From NCBI RefSeq assembly GCF_900115295.1, contig NZ_FOVZ01000001.1, positions 868,001-932,000 on the forward strand: 64,000 nt of DNA, given 5' to 3'. The notes under the pieces are model-generated. The model did no database searches, had not been told where the DNA came from, and was given only the letters and a program-made list of their open reading frames with translations. Below, in pieces: positions 25,001 to 33,219 of the stretch. A program made the translations under genes and the position numbers. Every line of letters starts with the position of its first letter. Position 1 is the stretch's first letter. The DNA comes from Sphingomonas sp. OK281. Lineage in GTDB: Bacteria; Pseudomonadota; Alphaproteobacteria; Sphingomonadales; Sphingomonadaceae.

Positions 25001-27070
25001 TCAGTTGGCCCTTGTCGATACTGGCGCTACCGTCGGTTTCCGGTATCGATCGAACCAGGCGATGATGGCCGACGCCTTCGCAGCGGATTGGGACGGCCGT
25101 GCAGCGAGGCCACCGTGGCTGGCGCCCGGCACCTTCACCAGCGCGGTCGGGACGCCCTGGATCTGAAGCGCCGCGTAGTATTGCTCGGACTCACTGACCG
25201 GCGTTCGGTAATCGTCCTCGCCGACCACGACCAGGGTCGGCGTCTTGACGTTGCCGACCAAGCTCAGCGGCGAGCGGTTCCAGTAGCTCATCGGGTCCTC
25301 CCACGGCAGCTTGGTGAACCAGTAGCGCGAGGTGAATAGCGTGGCGTCCATCGTCAGCGCCTCGCTGATCCAGTTGATCACCGGCTTCTGCGTCGCGGCC
25401 GCCTTGAACCGGTCGGTCTTGCCGACAATCCACGCGGTCAGCAGCCCCCCGCCCGATCCGCCGGTCACGAACAAATTGTCCGGATCGGCGGTGCCGTCCT
25501 TGATCGCCGCGTCGACCGAGGCGATCAGGTCATCGTAATCGGCGGCGGGATAGGTCTTGTCGATCAGGTTCGCGAATTCGGCGCCGTAGGAGGTCGAGCC
25601 GCGCGGGTTAGTCCAGAGCACTGCATAGCCGGCGGCGGCGTAGAGCTGCATGTCGGTCGCGAAGCCGGGGCCATAGGCAGCGTTCGGACCGCCGTGGATC
25701 TCGAGGATCAACGGCACGCGCTGGCCCGCGACGCGGCCCGGCGGGGTGGCGAGCCATGCGTCGATCGGGCGACCATCGGGCGCGGTCACCGCGATCTTTC
25801 GGACCTGTGCGAGCGCCTTGGATCCAATCAGCACTGCGTTGAGCGTCGTCAGGCGGCGCGGTTTGCCGCCCGCCAGCACCCAGACGTCGGCGGGCGTGCT
25901 CGCGTCACCGCCGGTGTAGGCGATCGTGCCGCCCTTCGAGACCGAGAACTCGCCGCCGGTATAGGGCCGGTCGAGTCCGCCGCCCGCGACGTTGTCGATC
26001 AGGGGCGTGACGCGGCCGTCGAGACCGATCCGCGCGACGCGGCGCTGGCCGTGGTCGTCATAGCTCGCATACAGGCTGCGGCCATCGGCGGACCACACCG
26101 CGTCCTCGATCGCGCGATCGAGCGTGGCGGTCAGCGAGCGTGGAGTGGCGGCGTCGCGGTCGCCGACATAGAGCTGCGTGTTCTCGTAGCTGCGGCGCTT
26201 GTCGTCGAAACCGAGCCAGGCGATCTTGCTGCCGTCGGGCGACACGCGCGGCTGCGCATCGGGACCGTCGCGCGTCGTCAGCGTCCGCATCGTGCCGCTC
26301 GTCGCATCGACCGCGATCACGTCGGAGTTCATTACTTGCCGGTCGGCGGCGGGCCCGCGGATCGCGGCGAAGACGATGCTGCGGCCGTCGGGCGTCCAAG
26401 ACAGCGGGCCGCCATCGTCGAACTTGCCGTATGTCAGCTGCCGCGCGGCGCCGCCGTCGGCACCGACCACGAAGAGATGGTCGTAGCCCGGCTTCACATA
26501 GCCCGGCCCGTCGTTGCGGTAGTTGACGCGGTCGATGATCGTCAGCGGCTCGGCCCATTTCGCGCCCTCGGGCTTGGGCGGCTGCGTGCCGAGCTTGGTC
26601 CCCTCGCCCGCCACCGTCGCGATATAGGCGAGCTTGGTCCCGTCCGGCGACCAGGCGAGCGCCTGCGGACCGCCGGGGAAACTCGTCACGCGCGCGCTCT
26701 GGGCGCCGCCGATCCAGCGGACAAACAACTGCGATCCCTCTCCGTCGCGCGCAGCATAGGCAATCTTGGCCCCGTCGGGCGACCAGCGCGGGCTGCTGCC
26801 GTCGGTGGCGAACGGTGTCTGGCGACCGCTCGCGACGTCGATCAGCCAGAGCGAGGACTGCATTGTGTCGGTCATTACGTCGCCGGTGCGGCGGACATAG
26901 ACGATCGTCTTGCCGTCCGGGCTGATCTGCGGGTCGGCCGCGATCGTCAGGCCGAACAGGTCGCTCCCGGTAAAGCTCCGCGTCGGACCGTCAGGTACCG
27001 GCGCGGTCGGCTGTTGCTGGGCAAAGGCAGGCGTCGCCGCGAGCAGAAGGAGGGCAAGGGTCAAGCGCAA
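25001..27070 (-). CDS. S9 family serine peptidase (prolyl oligopeptidase / acylaminoacyl-peptidase type), secreted
   Basis: Protein of 689 residues with a signal peptide (LTLALLLLAATPAFA, then QQQ), so probably periplasmic. Residues about 30-430 form a TolB/WD-like beta-propeller with repeated SPDG-x-I/L-Y motifs (ISPDGKTIVY, WSPDGAKIAY, VSPDGSKIAW). The alpha/beta-hydrolase domain follows (about 430-675): LILEIHGGPNAAYG is the oxyanion region, Ser539 sits in GGSGGGLL, and the His is in GASHGG. It cleaves peptides, possibly blocked ones; specificity is unknown. The start is TTG 27070, supported by GAAGGAG seven bases upstream. It follows the P450 gene on the same strand by 42 bases, which may be chance. 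Confidence 0.9.
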   Translation of the reverse strand: MRLTLALLLLAATPAFAQQQPTAPVPDGPTRSFTGSDLFGLTIAADPQISPDGKTIVYVRRTGDVMTDTMQSSLWLIDVASGRQTPFATDGSSPRWSPDGAKIAYAARDGEGSQLFVRWIGGAQSARVTSFPGGPQALAWSPDGTKLAYIATVAGEGTKLGTQPPKPEGAKWAEPLTIIDRVNYRNDGPGYVKPGYDHLFVVGADGGAARQLTYGKFDDGGPLSWTPDGRSIVFAAIRGPAADRQVMNSDVIAVDATSGTMRTLTTRDGPDAQPRVSPDGSKIAWLGFDDKRRSYENTQLYVGDRDAATPRSLTATLDRAIEDAVWSADGRSLYASYDDHGQRRVARIGLDGRVTPLIDNVAGGGLDRPYTGGEFSVSKGGTIAYTGGDASTPADVWVLAGGKPRRLTTLNAVLIGSKALAQVRKIAVTAPDGRPIDAWLATPPGRVAGQRVPLILEIHGGPNAAYGPGFATDMQLYAAAGYAVLWTNPRGSTSYGAEFANLIDKTYPAADYDDLIASVDAAIKDGTADPDNLFVTGGSGGGLLTAWIVGKTDRFKAAATQKPVINWISEALTMDATLFTSRYWFTKLPWEDPMSYWNRSPLSLVGNVKTPTLVVVGEDDYRTPVSESEQYYAALQIQGVPTALVKVPGASHGGLAARPSQSAAKASAIIAWFDRYRKPTVAPVSTRAN

Positions 27071-27112
27071 CGGATGGCTCCTTCGAATGAACCGCCCGAC
27101 GATGACATACTC

Positions 27113-28483
27113 CTACGTCGAGGCAAGCGGCACGAAGATCACCGGCAGGCCGTCCTTCGGCCGCGGGATCGGAAAGACCTGCCACGCGTCGCCGCTGCCC
27201 GCCGCCGCCTCGATGCGGTAGCGCGTGAGCAGATGCGCGATCAGCAGCCGCATCTGCATCGTCGCGAAATGCAGCCCGATGCACATGTGCGCGCCGCCGC
27301 CGAACGGCACCCAGGCGAACCGGTGGCGGCCCTTCGACGCCTCGGGCGTGAACCGCAGCGGGTCGAAGCGGTCGGGATCGGGCCAATGCTCGGCCATCCG
27401 GTGCGTATAGGTGATGCCGGTGCCGACGTTCGTGCCTGCCGGAATATCATACCCGCCGAAGCTGAAATCCTTGAGCGCACGCCGCGGGATGGACGGAACC
27501 GGCGGCATCATCCGCAGCGATTCCTTGAACGCGTATTCGGTGAGGACAAGGCGATCGAGTTGCTCGGTCAGTGGCACGTCCGGGTCGAGCGACGCGACCT
27601 CCTCGCGGAGCCGCTCCTGCCAGTCCGGGTTGCGCGCGAGCAGCATGACCAAGCTGGTCGCAGACGAGGTGATCGTGTCGTGCGCGGCCATCATGAGGAA
27701 GTTCATGTGGTCAGCGATCGCCAGCGCGGTCAGCGGCGCGCCGTCGTCATCGGTCGCGCGGCAGAATTGCGAGAAGAAATCCTGCCCGTTTCCGGTACGT
27801 CGTACCGGGATTTCACGCTCGAAGAAGTCGACCAGATAGGCGCGGGCGCGGACCCCTTTGCGCATCTGCGTGCCGGGCCAGGGTTTGCGGATCGGCGAGA
27901 CGCTTGCCTGCACCTCGTCGACGAACGCCTGGTTGATCCGGTCCGCCTCCGCGCCGAGCGGCACGCCGAGGAAGCTGGTCGCGGCAAGATCTAGCGTCAG
28001 TTTCTTTACCGCATCGTAGAAGCGCAGGGTCTGCCCGGCCCAGCCGGCGATCGCGGCCTGGATTCCCGCATCGAGTTCGATCGCATAATGCCGCATCGGC
28101 TCGGGCTTGAACGCCACCGACAGCGTCTTTCGGTCGGCGCGATGCTTGTCGAAATCCATCAGCATGAGGCCACGCGGGAACAGCATGTTGAGGAGCGGCC
28201 CCCAGCCCTGTTCGGACGAGAAGATCTTGTCGCGATCGAACAGCACCAGTTCGTTCGCGTCTGGACCGAGCAGGTTGACCCCGGTGCCGCCTAGGGCTCG
28301 GTTGCGATAGACGGGGCCGTACCGCGCTACCATGCCCTCCGAGAACGCGATCGGATCGGCCAGTAGTTTGAACGTGTTGCCGACGAACGGCAGGCCGTTG
28401 CTGCCCGGGATATGATCGAGCGCGCCCTTGGCCTGGCGCGGGAGCCAGTGCGGACTGGCGTTCTGCAACATGGCGTGGCTCAT
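27113..28483 (-). CDS. Cytochrome P450
   Basis: Soluble haem mono-oxygenase of 456 residues. The haem-binding loop is FGGGAHMCIGLHFA with Cys401. The K-helix ExxR is in FKESLRM, and the I-helix oxygen-activation segment is AAHDTITSS. The open frame reaches 28600, but ATG 28483 has GAGGATC upstream and gives a normal-length enzyme. No ferredoxin or reductase gene lies beside it, so electrons come from elsewhere. It is divergent from an SDR gene, and a dyad shared with the tetR gene lies between them, which places it with the acyl-CoA catabolic genes. The likely role is hydroxylation of an aliphatic or terpenoid-like carbon; the substrate is unknown. Confidence 0.9.
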   Translation of the reverse strand: MSHAMLQNASPHWLPRQAKGALDHIPGSNGLPFVGNTFKLLADPIAFSEGMVARYGPVYRNRALGGTGVNLLGPDANELVLFDRDKIFSSEQGWGPLLNMLFPRGLMLMDFDKHRADRKTLSVAFKPEPMRHYAIELDAGIQAAIAGWAGQTLRFYDAVKKLTLDLAATSFLGVPLGAEADRINQAFVDEVQASVSPIRKPWPGTQMRKGVRARAYLVDFFEREIPVRRTGNGQDFFSQFCRATDDDGAPLTALAIADHMNFLMMAAHDTITSSATSLVMLLARNPDWQERLREEVASLDPDVPLTEQLDRLVLTEYAFKESLRMMPPVPSIPRRALKDFSFGGYDIPAGTNVGTGITYTHRMAEHWPDPDRFDPLRFTPEASKGRHRFAWVPFGGGAHMCIGLHFATMQMRLLIAHLLTRYRIEAAAGSGDAWQVFPIPRPKDGLPVIFVPLAST

Positions 28484-28530
28484 CGACGGATCCTCAACGA
28501 CATGCCGGCTTGGCAAGCCTCGAATACCGG

Positions 28531-28543
28531 CATAACTAATGTT
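28531..28543. promoter_or_regulatory. Candidate TetR operator in the P450/SDR divergent promoter
   Basis: CATAACTAATGTT occurs midway between the divergent P450 (28483) and SDR (28588) starts. It differs by one base from CATAACGAATGTT at the start of the tetR gene near 31.9 kb. The shared core is an imperfect dyad (AAC-N4-GTT). Common control is inferred. Confidence 0.5.
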
Positions 28544-28587
28544 CTGCAACCGGGGCGCGGATCCTGGGGCTTTGATAGGAGAGATGC

Positions 28588-29367
28588 ATGGACCTCGCAA
28601 ACAGTGCCGCCGTGGTGACCGGCGGCGCGTCGGGCCTAGGCGCGGCGACCGCGCGCGCGCTGGCCGCCAAGGGCGCGAAGGTGGCGATCTTCGACCTCCA
28701 GGCGGACAAGGGCGAAGCGCTGGCCGCGGAGATCGGCGGCGTTTTTTGCAAGGTCGACGTCACGTCCGACGACAGCGTCGATGCGGGGTTCGCGGCGGCG
28801 CGCGCGGCGCATGGCCAGGAGCGGATCCTGGTCAATTGTGCGGGCACGGGGAATGCGGCGAAGACTGCGGGGCGATCGAAGCAGGACGGCTCGATCAAGC
28901 ATTTCCCGCTCGATGCGTTCGACCGGATCATCCAGATCAACCTCGTCGGCACGTTCCGTTGTCTCGCGAAATCGGCGGCTGGGATGCTGACGTTGGAGCC
29001 GGGTGAAGACGGCGAGCGTGGGGCGATCGTTAATACCGCGAGTGCTGCGGCGGAGGATGGTCAGATGGGGCAAGCCGCCTACTCGGCGTCGAAGGCCGGC
29101 GTGGTCGGGATGACCTTGCCGATTGCGCGCGACCTGATGAGCGAGGGGATTCGGGTTAATACGATCCTGCCGGGGATCTTCGACACACCGTTGCTGGCGG
29201 CCGCGCCGCAGCAGGTGCGCGATGCGCTGGCGGCGTCGGTACCGTTTCCCAAGCGCTTGGGGCGGCCGGAGGAGTTTGCGGCGCTGGCGCTGACGATGAT
29301 CGAATGCGGGTATTTCAATGGGGAGGATGTGCGGCTGGATGGCGCGATCCGGATGGCGCCGCGTTAA
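28588..29367 (+). CDS. SDR family 3-hydroxyacyl-CoA dehydrogenase-like protein
   Basis: NAD(P)-dependent short-chain dehydrogenase of 259 residues. The cofactor loop is TGGASGLGAATA, with an acidic IFDLQ after beta-2 suggesting NAD. NCAG and the catalytic YSASK (Tyr-x3-Lys) follow, with the Ser in NTASAA. The sequence resembles the type 10 17-beta-HSD / 3-hydroxy-2-methylbutyryl-CoA dehydrogenase group (PFPKRLGRPEEFA, DGAIRMAPR end). It probably oxidises a 3-hydroxyacyl-CoA formed by the nearby dehydrogenases and ligase. The ATG at 28588 has AGGAGA upstream. It is divergent from the P450. Confidence 0.88.
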   Translation: MDLANSAAVVTGGASGLGAATARALAAKGAKVAIFDLQADKGEALAAEIGGVFCKVDVTSDDSVDAGFAAARAAHGQERILVNCAGTGNAAKTAGRSKQDGSIKHFPLDAFDRIIQINLVGTFRCLAKSAAGMLTLEPGEDGERGAIVNTASAAAEDGQMGQAAYSASKAGVVGMTLPIARDLMSEGIRVNTILPGIFDTPLLAAAPQQVRDALAASVPFPKRLGRPEEFAALALTMIECGYFNGEDVRLDGAIRMAPR

Positions 29368-29408
29368 GATCGACCACCCCCTCCCCCTGGCCAAGTCGCT
29401 GCAAGCCG

Positions 29409-29432
29409 CCCCTCTCCCAGAAGGGAGAGGGG
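29409..29432. terminator. Hairpin after the SDR gene
   Basis: Perfect 10-bp stem CCCCTCTCCC (29409-29418) with GGGAGAGGGG (29423-29432), loop AGAA. It lies 42 bases after the SDR stop. There is no U-run, so it may be a Rho-type or RNA-stabilising hairpin, or an extragenic repeat. Confidence 0.5.
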
Positions 29433-29482
29433 AGACGCCAATGGGGGCACGGATAAGGATGGTCCCGGTTCACAGCCCTTCT

Positions 29483-29586
29483 CCACCCCGGCGGAGGCCG
29501 GGGCCCAATTGGGGGACGTTGCTAACTAAGGGCTGCGCTTCGTTACTACGGCCTTTCCAATTGGGCCCCGGCCTTCGCCGGGGTGG
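29483..29586. repeat. Long extragenic palindrome, family A, copy 1
   Basis: A 30-base arm at 29483-29512 (starting CCACCCCGGCGGAGGCCGGG) pairs with 29557-29586 with one mismatch, around a 44-base spacer. A close copy lies at 54111-54217. It sits between the SDR and the convergent GMC oxidoreductase gene, where it could stop transcription from both sides. The interval 29368-29621 contains no gene. Confidence 0.85.
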
Positions 29587-29621
29587 TGCCTCGTAGCTGG
29601 GGTGATGCTTGGTAGCGGCCC

Positions 29622-31241
29622 TCAGGCCGCCCGCGCCAGTTGCCGCCCCTTGATCATGTCCGCGGCCTTCTCCGCGATCATGATCGTCGGCGCGTTGGTG
29701 TTGGACCCGATCAGCGTCGGCATCACCGAGGCGTCCACCACCCGCAACCCCTGAAGCCCGCGCACGGCCAAGGTCGCATCGACCACTGCCAGCGCATCGT
29801 CCGCAGCGCCCATCTTACACGTCCCGACCGGGTGGTAGATCGTCTCCGCCGTCCGCCTTACCCAGGCGTCGATCTCGTCATCGGTCCGCACGTCCTCGCC
29901 CGGCGACAATTCCCCCGCCCGGTAGGGATCGAGCGCCGCCTGCCGCGCCACATCGCGGCCGATCCCGACGCAGGCACGCATCACTCGGCGATCCTCCGCG
30001 GTCGCGAGATAGTTCGCGGCAATCGTCGGATCCGCGAACGGGTCGGCCGAGCGCAACCCGATCCGTCCGCGGCTCTCCGGCCGCAACTGGCAGAGATGCA
30101 ACGTGAAGCCGTCCTCGGTCGCCTTCACCTTGCCGTGGTCCTGCATGATCGCGAGCACCGCGTGGATCTGCACGTCGGGCCGCGACAGCCCCTCGCGCGA
30201 CGACACGAACGCGCCAGCCTCGAGGAACTGCTGCCGCCCCGCGCCCTTGCCACGCAACAGGTAATTGAGCCCGACGCCGATCATCCCGACACCCTTGGTC
30301 ATCGCGTAGCCGGTTCGCAGCCCGCGCGATTTCCAGTTCATCACGACATCAAGATGGTCCTGCAGATTCTCGCCGACGCCGGGCAGCGCGTGCACCACGC
30401 CGACCCCCGCCGCAGTCAGCCGGTCGGGATCGCCGATTCCCGACAGCTGGAGGATATGCGGCGACTGCACCGCGCCCGCGCACAGCAACACTTCGCGCGT
30501 AGCGGTCACGCTCTCGGTCCGCCCGCCCTTGTCGAGGACGTAGTCGACGCCGACCGCACGCCCCCTCTCGATCCGGATCCGCGTTGTCCGCGCGCCCGTC
30601 ACGCAAGTCAGGTTGCGCCGCGTCAGCACCGGCCGCAGATACGCCGCTGCCGTGCTCCAGCGCTTCCCATCCGCAACGGTCAGGTCGTAGCGCCCGAACC
30701 CCTCCTGGCTCGCGCCGTTGAAATCCTCGGTAACCGGATAGCCTGCCTGCCGCCCGGCCTCGACCAGCGCGTCGTAGAACGGGCTGTCGGACTCGCCGCC
30801 CGAGATCGTCAGCGGACCGCCGCCGCCATGCAAACGGCATTCACCGCGATGATGCCCTTCGAGCCGCTTGAAATAGGGCAGCACGTCGTCGAACGACCAA
30901 CCGGGCAAGCCCATTTGCCGCCACTCGTCATAGTCCTGCGGATGCCCCCGCGTGTAGATCATGCCGTTGATCGACGAGCTGCCGCCCAGCCCCTTGCCGC
31001 GCGGCCACCACAGACGACGGTCGTCGAGATGCGGCTCGGGCTCGGTCGAGAAGCCCCAGTTGCTCGCATTCTTGCTCTTGATGAGTTCGCCGACGCCGGC
31101 GGGCATCCGCACCAGGACGCCATCGTTGCGGCCCCCCGCTTCGAGCAGCAGCACCGTCACCGCCGGATCCTCGGTCAGTCGCGCGGCGAGCACGCAGCCG
31201 GCCGAGCCCGCGCCGATAATTACGTAGTCATACGTCTGCAT
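29622..31241 (-). CDS. GMC family FAD oxidoreductase (choline/alcohol dehydrogenase type)
   Basis: FAD enzyme of 539 residues that oxidises an alcohol to an aldehyde. The dinucleotide loop IIGAGSAGCVLAARL opens the protein, and LLLEAGG holds the ADP-binding acidic residue. WPRGKGLGGSSSINGMIYTRG is the first GMC signature, and LCAGAVQSPHILQLSGIG the second. The active-site His is in YHPVGTCKMG near the C-terminus. There is no signal peptide. Placed near the P450 and an aldehyde dehydrogenase, it fits the alcohol-to-aldehyde step of a side-chain oxidation route. It follows tetR on the same strand with a small hairpin between. Confidence 0.92.
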   Translation of the reverse strand: MQTYDYVIIGAGSAGCVLAARLTEDPAVTVLLLEAGGRNDGVLVRMPAGVGELIKSKNASNWGFSTEPEPHLDDRRLWWPRGKGLGGSSSINGMIYTRGHPQDYDEWRQMGLPGWSFDDVLPYFKRLEGHHRGECRLHGGGGPLTISGGESDSPFYDALVEAGRQAGYPVTEDFNGASQEGFGRYDLTVADGKRWSTAAAYLRPVLTRRNLTCVTGARTTRIRIERGRAVGVDYVLDKGGRTESVTATREVLLCAGAVQSPHILQLSGIGDPDRLTAAGVGVVHALPGVGENLQDHLDVVMNWKSRGLRTGYAMTKGVGMIGVGLNYLLRGKGAGRQQFLEAGAFVSSREGLSRPDVQIHAVLAIMQDHGKVKATEDGFTLHLCQLRPESRGRIGLRSADPFADPTIAANYLATAEDRRVMRACVGIGRDVARQAALDPYRAGELSPGEDVRTDDEIDAWVRRTAETIYHPVGTCKMGAADDALAVVDATLAVRGLQGLRVVDASVMPTLIGSNTNAPTIMIAEKAADMIKGRQLARAA

Positions 31242-31262
31242 GCCCGCATCCTCTTGTTCACG

Positions 31263-31278
31263 CTCCGTTTTTACGGAG
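31263..31278. terminator. Small perfect hairpin between tetR and the GMC gene
   Basis: CTCCGT (31263-31268), TTTT loop, ACGGAG (31273-31278). It lies between the tetR stop (31297) and the GMC start (31241). It could weaken read-through or act as an operator; there is no trailing U-run on either strand beyond the loop. Confidence 0.4.
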
Positions 31279-31296
31279 TCGCGTCAGTTCGCTACG

Positions 31297-31881
31297 CTAG
31301 CGCTCGCACAGCAAGGTCAGCAATCCCTCACGCAACACGCTACGCTCTATCCCCTCGTCTGCATGGACCTGGCTGAGACCGATCGCCAGCAGCGCATAGC
31401 CGCGAATGCCGGCTTCGACCGGCTCGAACCCATGGGCGGCCAGTTCGGCGATCAGGAACGCCATCACCTTGTCGTCATGGTCGCGGATCGCCGCCGCCGC
31501 CCGCACGTCGCTTTTCCCCCAGGCCCGCATCGCCAGCGCCAGCTGGGCCATGTCGTGATCGCGGACATGATCCGCAAACGCACGGATCCGCTCGACCGGC
31601 GAAAGATCCGACGCGGAGAGCGATACGATCAAGGGGTCGATATGCGCCTCGACGAAATACCCCGCGAGCGCCGCATGATACCCATCGAAGTCCCTGAAAT
31701 GATGATAGAAGCTACCCGTCGATGCGCCCAGCGTCTGCGCCAGGCCGCGAAGTTTCAGCGCGCGCAGCCCGCCATCCTTCAACAGCTGTAGGCCAATTTC
31801 CAACCAGTCGCGCGGTGCCAGATCGCCACGCGGCACCGCCGCCTCTTCCACCAATACCCTGCTTGACAAGCCATTCCCCAT
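31297..31881 (-). CDS. TetR/AcrR family transcriptional regulator
   Basis: DNA-binding repressor of 194 residues. The N-terminal helix-turn-helix is recognisable in GLQLLKDGGLRALKLRGLAQTLGASTGSFYHHFRDFDGYHAAL, the usual TetR arrangement ending in the FYHHF recognition helix. The remaining about 130 residues form a ligand-binding helical domain without further identity. The frame is open up to 32058, but ATG 31881 gives the normal TetR start. That ATG is itself part of an imperfect dyad, a likely autoregulatory operator, and a near copy lies at the P450/SDR promoter. It is divergent from the thiolase/ligase/dehydrogenase operon, which it probably represses until an acyl-CoA or pathway intermediate binds. 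Confidence 0.88.
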   Translation of the reverse strand: MGNGLSSRVLVEEAAVPRGDLAPRDWLEIGLQLLKDGGLRALKLRGLAQTLGASTGSFYHHFRDFDGYHAALAGYFVEAHIDPLIVSLSASDLSPVERIRAFADHVRDHDMAQLALAMRAWGKSDVRAAAAIRDHDDKVMAFLIAELAAHGFEPVEAGIRGYALLAIGLSQVHADEGIERSVLREGLLTLLCER

Positions 31882-31893
31882 AACGAATGTTAC
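31879..31893. promoter_or_regulatory. Candidate TetR operator at the tetR start / thiolase promoter
   Basis: CATAACGAATGTTAC overlaps the tetR start codon and lies about 75 bases before the divergent thiolase start. ATAAC-N4-GTTAC is nearly symmetric. CATAACTAATGTT is repeated at 28531. A repressor bound here would control both directions. Confidence 0.55.
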
Positions 31894-31965
31894 GCCGTAC
31901 CGACGCCGGACGCAATCCGGCTTCAGGCACCACGACCGAACCGGCGGGTGCAACAGGAGAGCGAT

Positions 31966-33219
31966 GTGGCCGAGGCACTGATCATCGACGCCGTCCGTAC
32001 CCCACGCGGGATCGGCAAGACCGGCAAGGGCGCCCTTGCGCACATGCACCCCCAACACCTAGCCGCGACCGTCCTGAAGGCGATTGCCGAACGAAACAAG
32101 CTGGATACCGCCGATGTCGACGACATCATCTGGTCGACCTCGACGCAGCGTGGCCAGCAGAGCGGCGATCTTGGGCGGATGGCGGCGCTCGACGCAGGCT
32201 ATGACGTGAAGGCGAGCGGGACGACCCTCGACCGGTTCTGTGGCGGCGGGATCACTGCGGTGAACTTCGCCGCGGCGCAGATCATGAGCGGGATGGAAGA
32301 CCTCGTCATCGCCGGGGGCACCGAGATGATGTCGCTGACCACGACGATGATGCAGGACGACATGGCGGCGGGGAAGCGACCGCTCGGGATCGGCTCGGGT
32401 AACGCGAGACTTGATGCCGCACACCCGCAATCGAACCAGGGCATCTGCGCTGACGCGATTGCCAGTATCGAGGGGATCGACCGCGAGACGCTCGAAGCGC
32501 TCGGGCTCGAGAGCCAGCGCCGGGCCGCGGTGGCGATCGCCGAAGGGCGGTTCGATCGCAGCCTCGTCCCGGTCACCGACGATACCGGTGCGCTGGTGCT
32601 CGAAAAGGACGAATATCCCCGCCCCGACACCACCGCCGAAGGCCTCGCCGCGCTGCGCCCCTCGTTCACCGGGATCGCTGACATTCCGCTCGACGAGAAG
32701 GGCACGACGTACCGCAAGCAGATCAACCGCCGCTATCCCGATCTGGAGATCGCGCATGTCCATCACGCTGGCAATTCATCGGGCGTGGTCGATGGCGCCG
32801 CCGCGATTCTCCTCGCCAGCGCCGACTATGCTGCCAAGCATGGCCTCAAACCGCGCGCGCGGATCGTCGCGATGGCGAACATGGGCGACGACCCGACGCT
32901 GATGCTCAACGCCCCCGTCCCCGCCGCGCGGAAAGTGCTGGCGAAGGCCGGGCTCACGGTCGACGACATCGACCTGTGGGAGATCAACGAGGCGTTCGCG
33001 GTGGTCGCCGAGAAGTTCATCCGCGACCTGAAGCTCGACCGCGACAAGGTAAACGTCAACGGTGGCTCGATTGCGCTCGGCCATCCGATCGGTGCGACCG
33101 GCGCGATCCTGATCGGCACGATATTGGACGAGCTCGAACGCCGGGACCTCAAGCGCGGGCTCGTGACGATGTGCGCGGGCGGCGGGATGGCGCCGGCGAT
33201 CATCATCGAGCGCGTCTGA
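31966..33219 (+). CDS. Acetyl-CoA acetyltransferase / thiolase
   Basis: Thiolase of 417 residues; it would cleave a 3-ketoacyl-CoA with CoA in the degradation pathway of this cluster. The nucleophilic Cys92 is in LDRFCGGGIT. The His of NEAF, the GHPIGATGA block and the second catalytic Cys in MCAGGGMAP are all present. I choose GTG 31966 because AGGAG lies seven bases before it and the protein then begins VAEALIIDAVRTPRG; an in-frame GTG at 31948 is less likely. The stop overlaps the next gene's ATG (TGATG), so the two are coupled. Confidence 0.92.
   Translation: MAEALIIDAVRTPRGIGKTGKGALAHMHPQHLAATVLKAIAERNKLDTADVDDIIWSTSTQRGQQSGDLGRMAALDAGYDVKASGTTLDRFCGGGITAVNFAAAQIMSGMEDLVIAGGTEMMSLTTTMMQDDMAAGKRPLGIGSGNARLDAAHPQSNQGICADAIASIEGIDRETLEALGLESQRRAAVAIAEGRFDRSLVPVTDDTGALVLEKDEYPRPDTTAEGLAALRPSFTGIADIPLDEKGTTYRKQINRRYPDLEIAHVHHAGNSSGVVDGAAAILLASADYAAKHGLKPRARIVAMANMGDDPTLMLNAPVPAARKVLAKAGLTVDDIDLWEINEAFAVVAEKFIRDLKLDRDKVNVNGGSIALGHPIGATGAILIGTILDELERRDLKRGLVTMCAGGGMAPAIIIERV

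Noticed and set aside
25694..27994. Open frame of 766 codons on the plus strand across the S9 peptidase and P450
   Set aside because: It spans two verified minus-strand genes and their junction and has no recognisable domain.
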